Positions 1 through 7,929 of a stretch of 64,000 nt of DNA are shown here, piece after piece. The stretch comes from Ancylobacter lacus (lineage in GTDB: Bacteria; Pseudomonadota; Alphaproteobacteria; Rhizobiales; Xanthobacteraceae): the NCBI RefSeq assembly GCF_018390635.1, contig NZ_JAHBGE010000011.1:62001-126000 (forward strand). Reading direction: 5' to 3'. The notes below the pieces were generated by a model. That model was not told the origin of the DNA. It ran no database searches and saw nothing but the letters and a program-made list of their open reading frames with translations. Positions within the stretch are counted from its first letter, which is position 1. Every line of letters starts with the position of its first letter. The translations under genes and the position numbers were made by a program.

Positions 1-1309
1 GCACGCGGCCGGCCTCGGGGAAGGCCGCGTCGTGACCGATGAGGAGACCGATGCGTCCGATCCGGGTATCGAACACACCCCACTGCGCGCCAGGCGTCGC
101 CCAATTAGGGTCGGTGGCGTCGAGATGCAGCTTGCGGTAGCAGCCGACCAGCCCCTCCGGCCCGGCGAGCGCCGCGCTGTTGTACAGCGTGCCGCCCTCC
201 TCCTCGGCGAAGCCGGCGGCGATATAGAGACCATGGCGGGCGGCCAGCGCGATGAGGCCGGCCACCGCGGCGCCGTCCCGCGGCACCGGGTTCGGCGCGT
301 CGAGCCCGGTGAGGGCGCGCTCCGGCAGCACCACCATCTCCGCGCCGTCGGCCCGCGCCGCGGCCACCAGCTCGCCGATCCGGGCGAGATTGGCCTCGAT
401 GCCGCCGCCGGGCGCGAACTGCGCCACCGCCACCCGCGAACGACGGCCCGGCGGCAGCGGACGGTGACCGTAGAGGCCGAAGAAGTCGAGCGGGTTCCAG
501 CTATAGGTGCTGGTCGGCAGCTCCATGTAGAGCTCGGGCCGGCGCTGGGCGAAGGCGGGCTCGCCGAGCACGCGGCGGGCGCGGGCCTTCTCGAGGTCGA
601 CCTGCGCATAGGCGATGCCGTCGCCGGCATCAACCACCGCCTCGATCGCGCCGTCCGGGCCGATCACGCAGCTTCCGCCGGAGAACTGCACCGTGCGCTC
701 CAGCCCCCAGCGGTTCGCCTCGATGACATAGGTGCTGTTCTCGAAGGCGCGGGTGATCCAGTAGGGCGCCGGGGTGCGCTCGGCCAGCCAGTTCGAGATG
801 TGGCAGATGATGTCCGCCCCCTGCAGCGCCACCAGACGCGCGGTCTCGACGAAATGGATGTCCATGCAGATCAGCATGGCGATGCGCCCGACCGGTGTCT
901 CGAAAACCCGGTGGCCGAGGTCGCCCGGCGCCGACCATTTCGGCTCGGAGATATAGGGGTGGGTCTTGCGGTGGGTGCCGACCACGCCGGCCGGGCCGAT
1001 CAGCACCGCCGAATTGAAGTAGAGCCCGGTTTCGGCATCGACCTCGGGCAGGCCGATGACGATGTGGCAGTCCTGCGCCTTCGCCAGCGCGGCGAAGCGC
1101 GCCGTCGTCGGTCCCGGCACCGGTTCGACCTGCGGCGCCACCTCCGCCCGGTCGAACCAGCAATAGCCGGTGGTGCCCATTTCCGGCGTCACGATGAGCT
1201 TCGCCCCGGCGGCGGCGGCCTCGCCGCAGAGTTCCAGAAGGCGCGAGACGTTGCGCTCCTTCTCGCCGAGGGTGGGCTCGAACTGGACGGTGGCGACCTT
1301 GTGCGGCAT
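1..1309 (-). CDS. Tandem-domain nitrilase-superfamily amidohydrolase (partial, C-terminus beyond window)
   Basis: Carbon-nitrogen hydrolase expected to cleave a small amide or nitrile in the cytoplasm. The open frame enters from position 1 and has no stop inside the window; the ATG at 1309 begins MPHKVATVQFEP, a typical family start. Domain 1 (about 1-275) carries the complete triad: E43 (TPEMG), K115 (HRKTHP) and C148 (LICMD). A second copy of the same fold starts near residue 290 (RVAVAQFAPGG). It has E330 (LPERALTG) and K393 (YRKLHL), but glycine 425 stands where the nucleophilic cysteine belongs (LLIGHD), so domain 2 should be inactive. It is the last visible gene of the amide operon, 120 bp after the formamidase. 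The family call is firm; the substrate is inferred from the neighbours. Confidence 0.88.
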   Translation of the reverse strand, partial: MPHKVATVQFEPTLGEKERNVSRLLELCGEAAAAGAKLIVTPEMGTTGYCWFDRAEVAPQVEPVPGPTTARFAALAKAQDCHIVIGLPEVDAETGLYFNSAVLIGPAGVVGTHRKTHPYISEPKWSAPGDLGHRVFETPVGRIAMLICMDIHFVETARLVALQGADIICHISNWLAERTPAPYWITRAFENSTYVIEANRWGLERTVQFSGGSCVIGPDGAIEAVVDAGDGIAYAQVDLEKARARRVLGEPAFAQRRPELYMELPTSTYSWNPLDFFGLYGHRPLPPGRRSRVAVAQFAPGGGIEANLARIGELVAAARADGAEMVVLPERALTGLDAPNPVPRDGAAVAGLIALAARHGLYIAAGFAEEEGGTLYNSAALAGPEGLVGCYRKLHLDATDPNWATPGAQWGVFDTRIGRIGLLIGHDAAFPEAGRV

Positions 1310-1390
1310 GGGCGAAGCTCCGGGCATGCGGGGGCGATCGGCGCCCGGGCGCGCGCCGCGGGTGCCGCTGGAAGGTGATGGGCCGGCTTC

Positions 1391-1420
1391 GCGGGGAGGA
1401 AGGCCACGCTCCCTCCCCGC
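1391..1420 (-). other. GC hairpin between formamidase and nitrilase genes
   Basis: Perfect 9-bp inverted repeat, GCGGGGAGG at 1391-1399 and CCTCCCCGC at 1412-1420, in the 120-bp gap. No T-tract follows on the minus strand, so it looks like an mRNA stabilising or partial attenuation structure rather than a full terminator. Confidence 0.4.
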
Positions 1421-1429
1421 GCGGCGGCG

Positions 1430-2422
1430 TCAGGGCACGAGGTAGGACTTCAGGATCGAGGCGCCGAGCGTGTATTTCGGGTCGACCATGTTGCCGACCC
1501 GCACGCGCCCGCACTGGGTGAGCAGCATGTAGGCCTCGATCTCGTCGAAGCCGTAATCCGACGCCATCCAGCGGATGAGGTCGCGATAGGCCATGCGGGC
1601 GGCATCCTCCATCGGCCGGGTCGAGCCGATCGACATGATGAAATCTTCGGTCTCGAGCCGCGGGGTGGAGAGCGTCCAGCCCTTGATGAGGTCGATCTGG
1701 ATGGTGGTGACGGTGGGGTGCTCCAGCGCCACGCCGCACAGCTCGCCATCGCCCTGGGTGGCGTGGCAGTCGCCGAGATAGACGAGGCCGCCCCTGGTGT
1801 TCACCGGGAGGTAGATGACCGCGCCGACGCCGACGTCGGGCAGGTCCATGTTGCCGCCGTAATAGTCCGGCTGCAGCGAGGTGATGGCCTCGATCTCCGG
1901 GGAGGTGCCGATGGTGCCGATGAAGGGCGCGTAAGGCAGGGTGAGCCGGTCGCTCCACTTGGTGCCTGTCTGGGCGTCGACATGCAGCTTCTTGACCTTG
2001 ATCGGCAACGGCGCGTTCAGCATCGCCGTGTCCTTGGTCGGCACCAGCCCGCCGAAATCCGGCATGATCAGCGTCGTGCCCACCGGCTGCTCGCCGCGCG
2101 GCACGATGCTCTTGATGTAGACCGCGATGGTGTCGCCCTTCTCCGCGCCATTGACGAAGATCGGGCCGTTCTGCGGGTTGAGATAGGGGAAGTTGAGGAT
2201 CTCGAGCGGGTTGTCAGTCTCGTGCTTGATCTTGCCCTCGAAGGCGTCGTGGGTCTCGGCGGAGACGACCGCGCCGGGATCGACGGTGAGGACCGGCTCG
2301 ACATAGGGCCCGTACACATAGTGGTACGTGCCCTGCGAGGCCTCGGTGATGGCGTGGGTTTCGCCCGCGCGGCCCTTGGCGAGGCCCTTGCGTGCCATGA
2401 TGGAAGTCTCGAGCCAGGACAT
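1430..2422 (-). CDS. fmdA: Formamidase / acetamidase (FmdA/AmdA family)
   Basis: Hydrolyses formamide or acetamide to ammonium and the carboxylate, a cytoplasmic nitrogen-assimilation step. The 330-residue product shows the FmdA_AmdA layout: N-terminal HAITEASQGTYHYVYGPYV, then the conserved acidic stretch AETHDAFEGKI, the NPQNGPIFVNGAEKGD loop, LGDCHATQGDGELCG and a C-terminal GRVRVGNMVDPKYT. The start is taken at 2422 because AAGGAG lies seven bases upstream; the open frame upstream of it is not conserved. It follows the importer genes after 25 bp. Formamide is the likeliest substrate because binding protein, sensor and amidase are clustered, but acetamide cannot be excluded. Confidence 0.9.
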   Translation of the reverse strand: MSWLETSIMARKGLAKGRAGETHAITEASQGTYHYVYGPYVEPVLTVDPGAVVSAETHDAFEGKIKHETDNPLEILNFPYLNPQNGPIFVNGAEKGDTIAVYIKSIVPRGEQPVGTTLIMPDFGGLVPTKDTAMLNAPLPIKVKKLHVDAQTGTKWSDRLTLPYAPFIGTIGTSPEIEAITSLQPDYYGGNMDLPDVGVGAVIYLPVNTRGGLVYLGDCHATQGDGELCGVALEHPTVTTIQIDLIKGWTLSTPRLETEDFIMSIGSTRPMEDAARMAYRDLIRWMASDYGFDEIEAYMLLTQCGRVRVGNMVDPKYTLGASILKSYLVP

Positions 2423-2447
2423 GTTCGTCTCCTTGTGGTGGCGTCGA

Positions 2448-3161
2448 TCAGACGGCGAGGTGGCGGCGCATGGCCTCGCCGTCGGCGAGAGCCGCGCGGT
2501 CGAGCTGGGCGACGATGCGGCCCTTGTCGAGCACGTAGCAACGCTGCGCCATGGCACGGATCATGTCGATATTCTGCTCGACCAGCACGATGGTGGTGCC
2601 GGTGGCGCGGTTGAGGTCGACCATGATGCGGGCGATGTCCTGCACGATGTTGGGCTGGATGCCCTCGGACGGCTCGTCGAGCAGGATCAGCGAGGGGTTG
2701 GCCACCAGCACGCGGCCGATGGCGAGCTGCTGCTGCTGGCCGCCCGACATGGTGCCGGCGCGCTGGTTCCAGCGCTCCCGCAGGATCGGGAAATAGCCGA
2801 GCACCCGCTCGCGATCGGCGACCGAGACGCCGCCGGCGCGCATGCCGCCCACCGCGATGTTCTCCCCCACGGTGAGCCGGGGAAACACATCGCGGCCCTG
2901 GGGCACATAGCCGACCCCGAGCCGGGCGCGGCGGTGCGCGGCAAGCCGCTCGACCGCGGCCCCCTTGTAGACGATCGAGCCCTCGGTGGCCGGGATGAGG
3001 CCGATCAGGCTCTTCATCAGGGTCGACTTGCCGACCCCGTTGCGGCCGATAACGGCGACGATCTCGCCCTCGCGCACCTCCAGATCGAGGCCCTGCAGCA
3101 CGGGCTTGCCGCCATACCCCGCGCGCAGGCCGAGGGTGGCGAGCATCACTTCCTTACGCAT
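2448..3161 (-). CDS. urtE: ABC importer ATPase, UrtE type (urea/short-chain amide)
   Basis: The second ATP-binding subunit of the branched-chain-amino-acid-like (HAAT) importer, energising uptake at the inner membrane. It has 237 residues. Walker A is GRNGVGKST, with the Val that is characteristic of UrtE/LivF-type subunits; the signature is MSGGQQQQLAIGR and Walker B is LILLDEPSEG. The start at 3161 has GGAGG upstream and overlaps the end of urtD by 8 bp, which implies translational coupling. Context (amide sensor, formamidase, nitrilase) suggests amides or urea as cargo; the sequence alone cannot separate UrtE from FmdF-like or LivF-like proteins. Confidence 0.88.
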   Translation of the reverse strand: MRKEVMLATLGLRAGYGGKPVLQGLDLEVREGEIVAVIGRNGVGKSTLMKSLIGLIPATEGSIVYKGAAVERLAAHRRARLGVGYVPQGRDVFPRLTVGENIAVGGMRAGGVSVADRERVLGYFPILRERWNQRAGTMSGGQQQQLAIGRVLVANPSLILLDEPSEGIQPNIVQDIARIMVDLNRATGTTIVLVEQNIDMIRAMAQRCYVLDKGRIVAQLDRAALADGEAMRRHLAV

Positions 3162-3897
3162 GGGCGCCCTCCGGCTTTGCGTGGTCGGGGGCCTTGCCGA
3201 GATAGATGTCCGCCACCCGCTCGTCGGCCACGATGGCGTCGATCGAGCCCTGCGCGAACACCTGCCCCAGATGCAGGACCGTGACCTTGTGGGCGACCTG
3301 ACGGACGAAGGCCATGTCGTGTTCCACCGCGAGCACGGTCATGCCCTCGGCGTTCAGCCGCTTCACCATCTCGCCGGTGGCGTGGGTCTCCTCCGGCGAC
3401 ATGCCGGCGGTGGGCTCGTCCAGCAGCAGCAGGCGCGGCTTGAGGCTGATCGCCATGCCGATCTCCAGCCACTGCTTCTGGCCGTGGCTGAGATTGCCGG
3501 CGAGCCGCCCCGCCTCCGGCGCGAGGTTGAGGAAATCGAGCAGGCGCCCGATCTCCGCCGCCAGGCCGGCCGGTTCGTAATGGTGCTGCATCGCGATTTC
3601 GAGGTTCTGCCGCACGCTCAGCGCCTTGAAGATGCCAGGCACCTGGAACTTCACGCTCATGCCGCGGCGGATGCGCTGGAACGGCTTGAAGGCGGTGATG
3701 TCCTCCCCCGCGAACAGGATGCTGCCGGAGCTGGGGGCATGCTCGCCGAGGATGAGCCGGAACAGGGTCGACTTGCCCGCCCCGTTCGGCCCGATCAGGC
3801 AGTGCACCTCGCCTGCCTCCAGCGCGAGATCGACATTGTTGGTGACGTGCAGCCCGCCGAACCGCTTGTTGAGGGCGCGGGTTTCAAGGATCGGCAT
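3154..3897 (-). CDS. urtD: ABC importer ATPase, UrtD type (urea/short-chain amide)
   Basis: First ATP-binding subunit of the HAAT-type importer, 247 residues. Walker A is GPNGAGKST, the signature is LSHGQKQWLEIGMA (HGQKQ in place of SGGQ is the UrtD/LivG style), and Walker B is LLLLDEPTAGMS followed by the switch region VEHDM. The ATG at 3897 shares bases with the TGA of the upstream permease (TGATG), and the 3' end overlaps urtE, so the permease and both ATPases are translationally linked. It is expected to pair with UrtE under the UrtB/UrtC membrane dimer. Confidence 0.9.
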   Translation of the reverse strand: MPILETRALNKRFGGLHVTNNVDLALEAGEVHCLIGPNGAGKSTLFRLILGEHAPSSGSILFAGEDITAFKPFQRIRRGMSVKFQVPGIFKALSVRQNLEIAMQHHYEPAGLAAEIGRLLDFLNLAPEAGRLAGNLSHGQKQWLEIGMAISLKPRLLLLDEPTAGMSPEETHATGEMVKRLNAEGMTVLAVEHDMAFVRQVAHKVTVLHLGQVFAQGSIDAIVADERVADIYLGKAPDHAKPEGAHA

Positions 3898-4973
3898 CAG
3901 GCATCTCCCGCAGGCGAGGCGGCGCGGCGGCCACGGAACAGGCGGGCGATGAGACCGGCGGCGGCGAAGGCGAGCCCGTTGGGCGCGATCAGCACGGTGA
4001 GCACCAGCAGGACGCCCATCACCACCAGCGCGTACTGGCTGCCGTGGATGGTCAACGCCTGGAACACCGAGAGCACCACCACCGTGCCGACCAGCGTGGT
4101 GGTGAGGTCGGAGCGACCGCCCACCGCGACCCAGACGATCGGCAGCGCCGCGGCCGTCATCCCCATGCTGGAGGGGGTGATGTACTGGCCCCAGCTGGTG
4201 TAGAGCACGCCCGACAGCCCCGCCAGCGCCGCCCCGATGACGAAGGCGCCGAGCTGGTATTTGCGGATGTCGTAGCCGAGCATCTCCGCCCGCTCCGGAT
4301 TCTCGCGGATGGCGACCAGCACATTGCCGAAGGGCGAGTTCACGAGGATGCGCAGGCCGAGATAGACCACCACCAGCAGCCCCAGCACGACGTAATAGAG
4401 CTGCACGTCGGGGAACAGCACGATATCGCCGCCGGGCCAGGGCACGGTGAGCGGGGGCATGTTGCTCATGCCGTTGAAGCCGTTGAGCCGGGCGGCGCCG
4501 ATCTTCCATTCCGGCCCGGCGGTCTGCGCCATGAAGCGCTCCAGCACCAGCGTCACCGACAGGGTGACGATGCCGAGGAACACGCCGGAGATGCGGCCGA
4601 AATACAGGAAGTAGCCCAGCAGCACCGCGAACAGCGCCGCCACCGCCATGGCCAGCACCACCGCCACCAGCGTGAAGCCGTAGGCGGCGCCGAAATTGAT
4701 GGTGAGGATGCCGTAGCTGTAGCCGGCGATGCCGAAGAAGGCGGTCTGGCCGAAGCTCAGCGCGCCGCCATAGCCCCAGATGAGGCTGAGACCCAGCGCC
4801 ATGAAGATCCAGGTGAAGAAGTACACGGTGTTGCCTACGGTGTAGCCGTCGCTGAAGACGGGATAGGCGCAGGCGCCCGCCAGCACGACCAAGAAGCCGA
4901 TCCAGAAGCCCGGCCCGCGGCCCAGCGTCTGCGGGCCTTCGAGGCGGCGGAAGAAGCGGAGAAGAGCGTTCAT
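3897..4973 (-). CDS. urtC: ABC importer permease, UrtC type
   Basis: Inner-membrane permease of the amide/urea importer, 358 residues. The hydrophobic profile has about ten membrane segments, with the LivM/UrtC hallmarks GYGGALSFGQTAFFGIAGY near residue 70 and the coupling-loop sequence RAEMLGYDIRKYQLGAFVIGAALAG. The C-terminus is short and basic (RLFRGRRAAS). The start at 4973 begins MNALLRFFRRLEG, a normal cytoplasmic N-terminus. It lies 17 bp after urtB and overlaps urtD by one base. Confidence 0.9.
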   Translation of the reverse strand: MNALLRFFRRLEGPQTLGRGPGFWIGFLVVLAGACAYPVFSDGYTVGNTVYFFTWIFMALGLSLIWGYGGALSFGQTAFFGIAGYSYGILTINFGAAYGFTLVAVVLAMAVAALFAVLLGYFLYFGRISGVFLGIVTLSVTLVLERFMAQTAGPEWKIGAARLNGFNGMSNMPPLTVPWPGGDIVLFPDVQLYYVVLGLLVVVYLGLRILVNSPFGNVLVAIRENPERAEMLGYDIRKYQLGAFVIGAALAGLSGVLYTSWGQYITPSSMGMTAAALPIVWVAVGGRSDLTTTLVGTVVVLSVFQALTIHGSQYALVVMGVLLVLTVLIAPNGLAFAAAGLIARLFRGRRAASPAGDA

Positions 4974-4990
4974 GGCTGTTGTTCCCCGGC

Positions 4991-5863
4991 TCAGGCGCGT
5001 TCGCGCAGCAGGAAGCCGGAAATGCCCCTGGGCAGGACCCGGATGACGATGATGACGGCGAGCAGCAGGCCGATCTGGCCGAAGAGCTGGCCGTAGAGCG
5101 AGGTCATGGTCGCCTTGACCACCGCCAGCACCGCCGCCGCCGGCGCGGTGCCGAGGAAGACGTCGGCGCCCCCGACCACCACGGTGACGAAGGCCTCCAT
5201 GATGAAGGTGGTGCCCATGGTCGGCACCAGCGTCATGGTCGGGGCGTAGAGCCCGCCGGCCAGTCCGGCAAGGCCGGCGCCCAGCGCGAAGGTCAGGCTG
5301 TAGACCAGCCGGGTGTCGACGCCGAGCGCCGCCGCCATGTGCGGCACCTGGATGGTGGCCCGCGCCATGACCCCGAAGCGGGTCGCGTTGAACAGCACGT
5401 AGAGCCCGACCAGCACCGCCACCGCCGCGCCGAACAGCACGAGCCGGTACACCGAATAGGAATAGCCGCCGACCTGGAAGCTGCCGAAGGGTGTGCCGAC
5501 GCCGGCCAGTGTCGAACCCAGCAGGATCAGCGTGCCCTGCGTCGCGATGAGGCTCAGGCCCCAGGTGGCGACGATGGTGTCGAGCGGGCGGGTGTAGAGA
5601 TGGCGGATCACCACCCGCTCCACCAGCACCCCCACCAGCCCCGAGACCAGCGCGCCGAGCGCGATGGACAGCGGCAGCGGCAGCCCGGCATGGGTGGCGG
5701 AGACCGTGACATAGGCGCCGCACATGATGAACTCGCCATGGGCGAGGTTGATGACGCCCATCATGCCGAAGATGACGGCGAGCCCGCAGGCGGACAGGAC
5801 CAGGAAGGCGAAGGCGTCGCCGAACTGGTAGAGCGCGGAGAAGGCGAGGGTTCCGACATCCAT
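4991..5863 (-). CDS. urtB: ABC importer permease, UrtB type (short form)
   Basis: Second membrane subunit of the amide/urea importer, 290 residues. Family signatures include GLAVIFGMMGVINLAHGEFIM near residue 30 and the glycine-rich GGADVFLGTAPAAAV near the C-terminus. True urea UrtB proteins usually carry a long N-terminal extension; this one starts directly with the membrane domain and so resembles LivH or the short-chain-amide FmdE-like permeases. That supports an amide cargo rather than urea. It is separated from the binding-protein gene by 145 bp holding a strong hairpin. Confidence 0.88.
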   Translation of the reverse strand: MDVGTLAFSALYQFGDAFAFLVLSACGLAVIFGMMGVINLAHGEFIMCGAYVTVSATHAGLPLPLSIALGALVSGLVGVLVERVVIRHLYTRPLDTIVATWGLSLIATQGTLILLGSTLAGVGTPFGSFQVGGYSYSVYRLVLFGAAVAVLVGLYVLFNATRFGVMARATIQVPHMAAALGVDTRLVYSLTFALGAGLAGLAGGLYAPTMTLVPTMGTTFIMEAFVTVVVGGADVFLGTAPAAAVLAVVKATMTSLYGQLFGQIGLLLAVIIVIRVLPRGISGFLLRERA

Positions 5864-5895
5864 CGGCAGGGGCCTTGCGGTTCGGGAGGAAGGGA

Positions 5896-5930
5896 TGCCC
5901 CGGCCCTTGAGGGGGTCTCGGGCCGGGGCA
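5896..5930 (-). other. Perfect GC hairpin after the amide-binding protein gene
   Basis: Inverted repeat of 11 bp (TGCCCCGGCCC at 5896-5906, GGGCCGGGGCA at 5920-5930) with a 13-nt loop in the gap between the binding-protein gene and urtB. There is no U-tract. Such hairpins protect the upstream mRNA or reduce read-through, giving more binding protein than permease. A second, imperfect GC-rich inverted repeat follows at about 5930-5965. Confidence 0.6.
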
Positions 5931-6008
5931 GGCCGGGAGAGCCGCGCAGGCGCGGGCTTCCGGGCATTGGCGGGCGCGCCGAGAGGACACGCCCCTCGGC
6001 CACGCCGA

Positions 6009-7247
6009 TCAGGGCTTCGGCGGCGGGTTGGACGGGGTGTACTGCGCGCTCGGGTCGTTCTTGGTGAGGTCGCAGCCGGCCTCGCCGAGCCAGTACGGCT
6101 TGATGTCCTGCCAGACCTTCGGGAAGTCGATGGAATGGTCGGCGTTCACATGCGCGAGGTAGATGGTGTGCGACATGTGCTGGCTCTTGGGGTCGAGGCA
6201 GACCTTGCCCTCCGGCGCGTCCATGCAGACATCGCCCTTGGCGATCTCCTTGCGCAGGTCCTCGCGCTTGGTGGACTTCGCCCGCTCCACCATCTGCTTG
6301 TAGAGGTAGACCGCGAGGTAGGAGTTCTCGGCCTCCTGGTTCACATAGGGCTCGCTCGGGAACTTCGCCTTGAACTTCTCGAAGAACGCCTTGGAGGCCG
6401 GGGTGTCGATTTCCTCGATGTAGTTGGTGGTGACGTACATGTCCTTGAGCGATGGCGGCTTGAAGCGCTTGTGCTCGTAGCCCTGCCCGACATTGACCGA
6501 GGAGGCCATCGGCAGGTTGACGTTGGCGGAGGCGGCCTGCTCGTAATAGGAGGCCTGCGCGGTGCCGACCAGCAGCGTCACCACGAAATCGGGCTTGGCC
6601 TTCTGGATGTTCTGGATGTTCTGCGAGAACTGCGACACGCCGAGCGGGATGAAGTCCTCGCCGACCATCTCGCCGCCGTTCTCCTTCACGATCTTGCGGA
6701 CCCATTCGGCCGAGATCTGGCCGAAATTGTAGTCGGCGGCCAGCGTGTAGACCTTCTTGCCGTACTTCTCCATCATCCACGGGATGAGGGTGGAGAACTG
6801 CTGCTCCGGTACCGCGCCGGTGACGATCATGTTGGCGTCGCAGACGCCGCCTTCATACTGGTTGTTGTAGAAGGCCAGCCCGTCGAACTGGTTCACGATC
6901 GGGCGGTAGGCCTCGCGCGAGGCGGACGAGAAGCCGGCGAACACCACGTCGACCTTGTCGCGCTGGAGCACGCGGCGCATGAACTCCTGGTAGCGGGTGT
7001 TGTCGGACTGGGTGTCGTAGATCACCAGCTCCAGCGGGCGCCCGTCGATGCCGCCGGCCTTGTTGATCTCCTCCGCCGCGAGCTGGATGGCGTGGACCTT
7101 GCCAATGGTCGCCGCCGCGAAGTCGCCGGACTGGTCCTCCAGCACGCCGAGCTTGATGGGATCGGCGGCGAAGGCCTGGCCGATGCTGAGCAAAAGCGTC
7201 CCCGCGAGGGCTGCGGCACGCAGCCCCCGGATGGTCTTGCCGGTCAT
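6009..7247 (-). CDS. Periplasmic amide/urea-binding protein (UrtA/FmdD family)
   Basis: Binding protein of the HAAT importer, 412 residues, exported to the periplasm. The signal peptide is MTGKTIRGLRAAALAGTLLLS with cleavage probably after QAFA. The mature part opens with DPIKLGVLEDQSGDFAAA and has the Peripla_BP_5 fold typical of UrtA, FmdD and AmiC. NQEAENSYLAVYLYKQMVE is the conserved C-terminal lobe segment, and paired cysteines in GDVCMDAPEGKVCLDP may form a disulfide. It is the first importer gene, 22 bp after amiR. Because the regulator is an AmiC-type sensor, the ligand is probably a short aliphatic amide; urea is the alternative. Confidence 0.88.
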   Translation of the reverse strand: MTGKTIRGLRAAALAGTLLLSIGQAFAADPIKLGVLEDQSGDFAAATIGKVHAIQLAAEEINKAGGIDGRPLELVIYDTQSDNTRYQEFMRRVLQRDKVDVVFAGFSSASREAYRPIVNQFDGLAFYNNQYEGGVCDANMIVTGAVPEQQFSTLIPWMMEKYGKKVYTLAADYNFGQISAEWVRKIVKENGGEMVGEDFIPLGVSQFSQNIQNIQKAKPDFVVTLLVGTAQASYYEQAASANVNLPMASSVNVGQGYEHKRFKPPSLKDMYVTTNYIEEIDTPASKAFFEKFKAKFPSEPYVNQEAENSYLAVYLYKQMVERAKSTKREDLRKEIAKGDVCMDAPEGKVCLDPKSQHMSHTIYLAHVNADHSIDFPKVWQDIKPYWLGEAGCDLTKNDPSAQYTPSNPPPKP

Positions 7248-7269
7248 GTGTCGTCTCCTGGTGGAAGGT

Positions 7270-7929
7270 TTATTGTCCTTCGGCGCGCAGCCCCGCGCCG
7301 CATTCGCGCGCCCCCTGGTCGAGGGCGGGCGCCCGCCTCGTCAGATAGGCCTCGCAATAGTCCTCGAGGCTCTGCCGCGATCGCATGCTCTCGCGACGGA
7401 GCCAGTCATAGGCCGCGTCATCATCGAGCCCGGCCTCGTTCATCCGGGCGATGATGGCTTTGACCACGGCGCGGCGCCCGCGCCGGCGGCGATCCATGTC
7501 GTCGAGGCGGGCCCGCAGCTCGCCGCGCAACAGGAACTGGTTGATGCCGAGGAAGAGGGCGGTATAGACCGCCGCCCCCTGCACCGGCTTGCGCAGGAAC
7601 GCCGTCGCCCCGAGATTGATCAGGTGCTTCAGCCGGCTCGGCGCCTCGACGCCCACCAGCCCGATGACCGGCACCGGCGGCTGGCGCGAGGCGGCGTCGA
7701 TCTCCAGTGCCACGGCGGCGTCGAGATCGCCGTCGATGAACAGGATGTCGCGCTCGGCCTGGAGGCCGGCGAGGTCGATGTCCGCGCGCCCGTCGACAAG
7801 GGGCGGCAGCACCGCGCTCACCCCCAGCTTGCCGAGCGTGTTCTGCAGCGCCTCCACCGCCGCGCCGTGGGAGGTGACGATCCAGGCCCGGCCACCATTG
7901 AAGTTCTGGAGCAATCGAGGAGCCGTCAT
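7270..7929 (-). CDS. amiR: AmiR-type ANTAR antitermination regulator
   Basis: RNA-binding positive regulator of amidase genes, 219 residues. Residues 1-120 form a degenerate receiver-like domain (ARDILFIDGDLDAAVALEI) without the usual phospho-acceptor pocket, as in Pseudomonas AmiR. The C-terminal 80 residues match an ANTAR module: helical coiled-coil linker RARLDDMDRRRRGRRAVVKA, then IARMNEAGLDDDAAYDWLRRESMRSRQSLED. Its ATG overlaps the amiC stop (ATGA), so sensor and effector are co-translated, which suits the known AmiC-AmiR complex in which AmiC silences AmiR until amide binds. The likely target is the terminator in the amiC leader. Confidence 0.9.
   Translation of the reverse strand: MTAPRLLQNFNGGRAWIVTSHGAAVEALQNTLGKLGVSAVLPPLVDGRADIDLAGLQAERDILFIDGDLDAAVALEIDAASRQPPVPVIGLVGVEAPSRLKHLINLGATAFLRKPVQGAAVYTALFLGINQFLLRGELRARLDDMDRRRRGRRAVVKAIIARMNEAGLDDDAAYDWLRRESMRSRQSLEDYCEAYLTRRAPALDQGARECGAGLRAEGQ

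Noticed and set aside
4991-7247. Assignment of the importer as a dedicated urea system (Urt)
   Set aside because: The permease is the short form, there are no urease genes, and the operon is headed by AmiC-AmiR with formamidase and nitrilase, so amides are the better cargo guess. Urt names are used for subunit type only.
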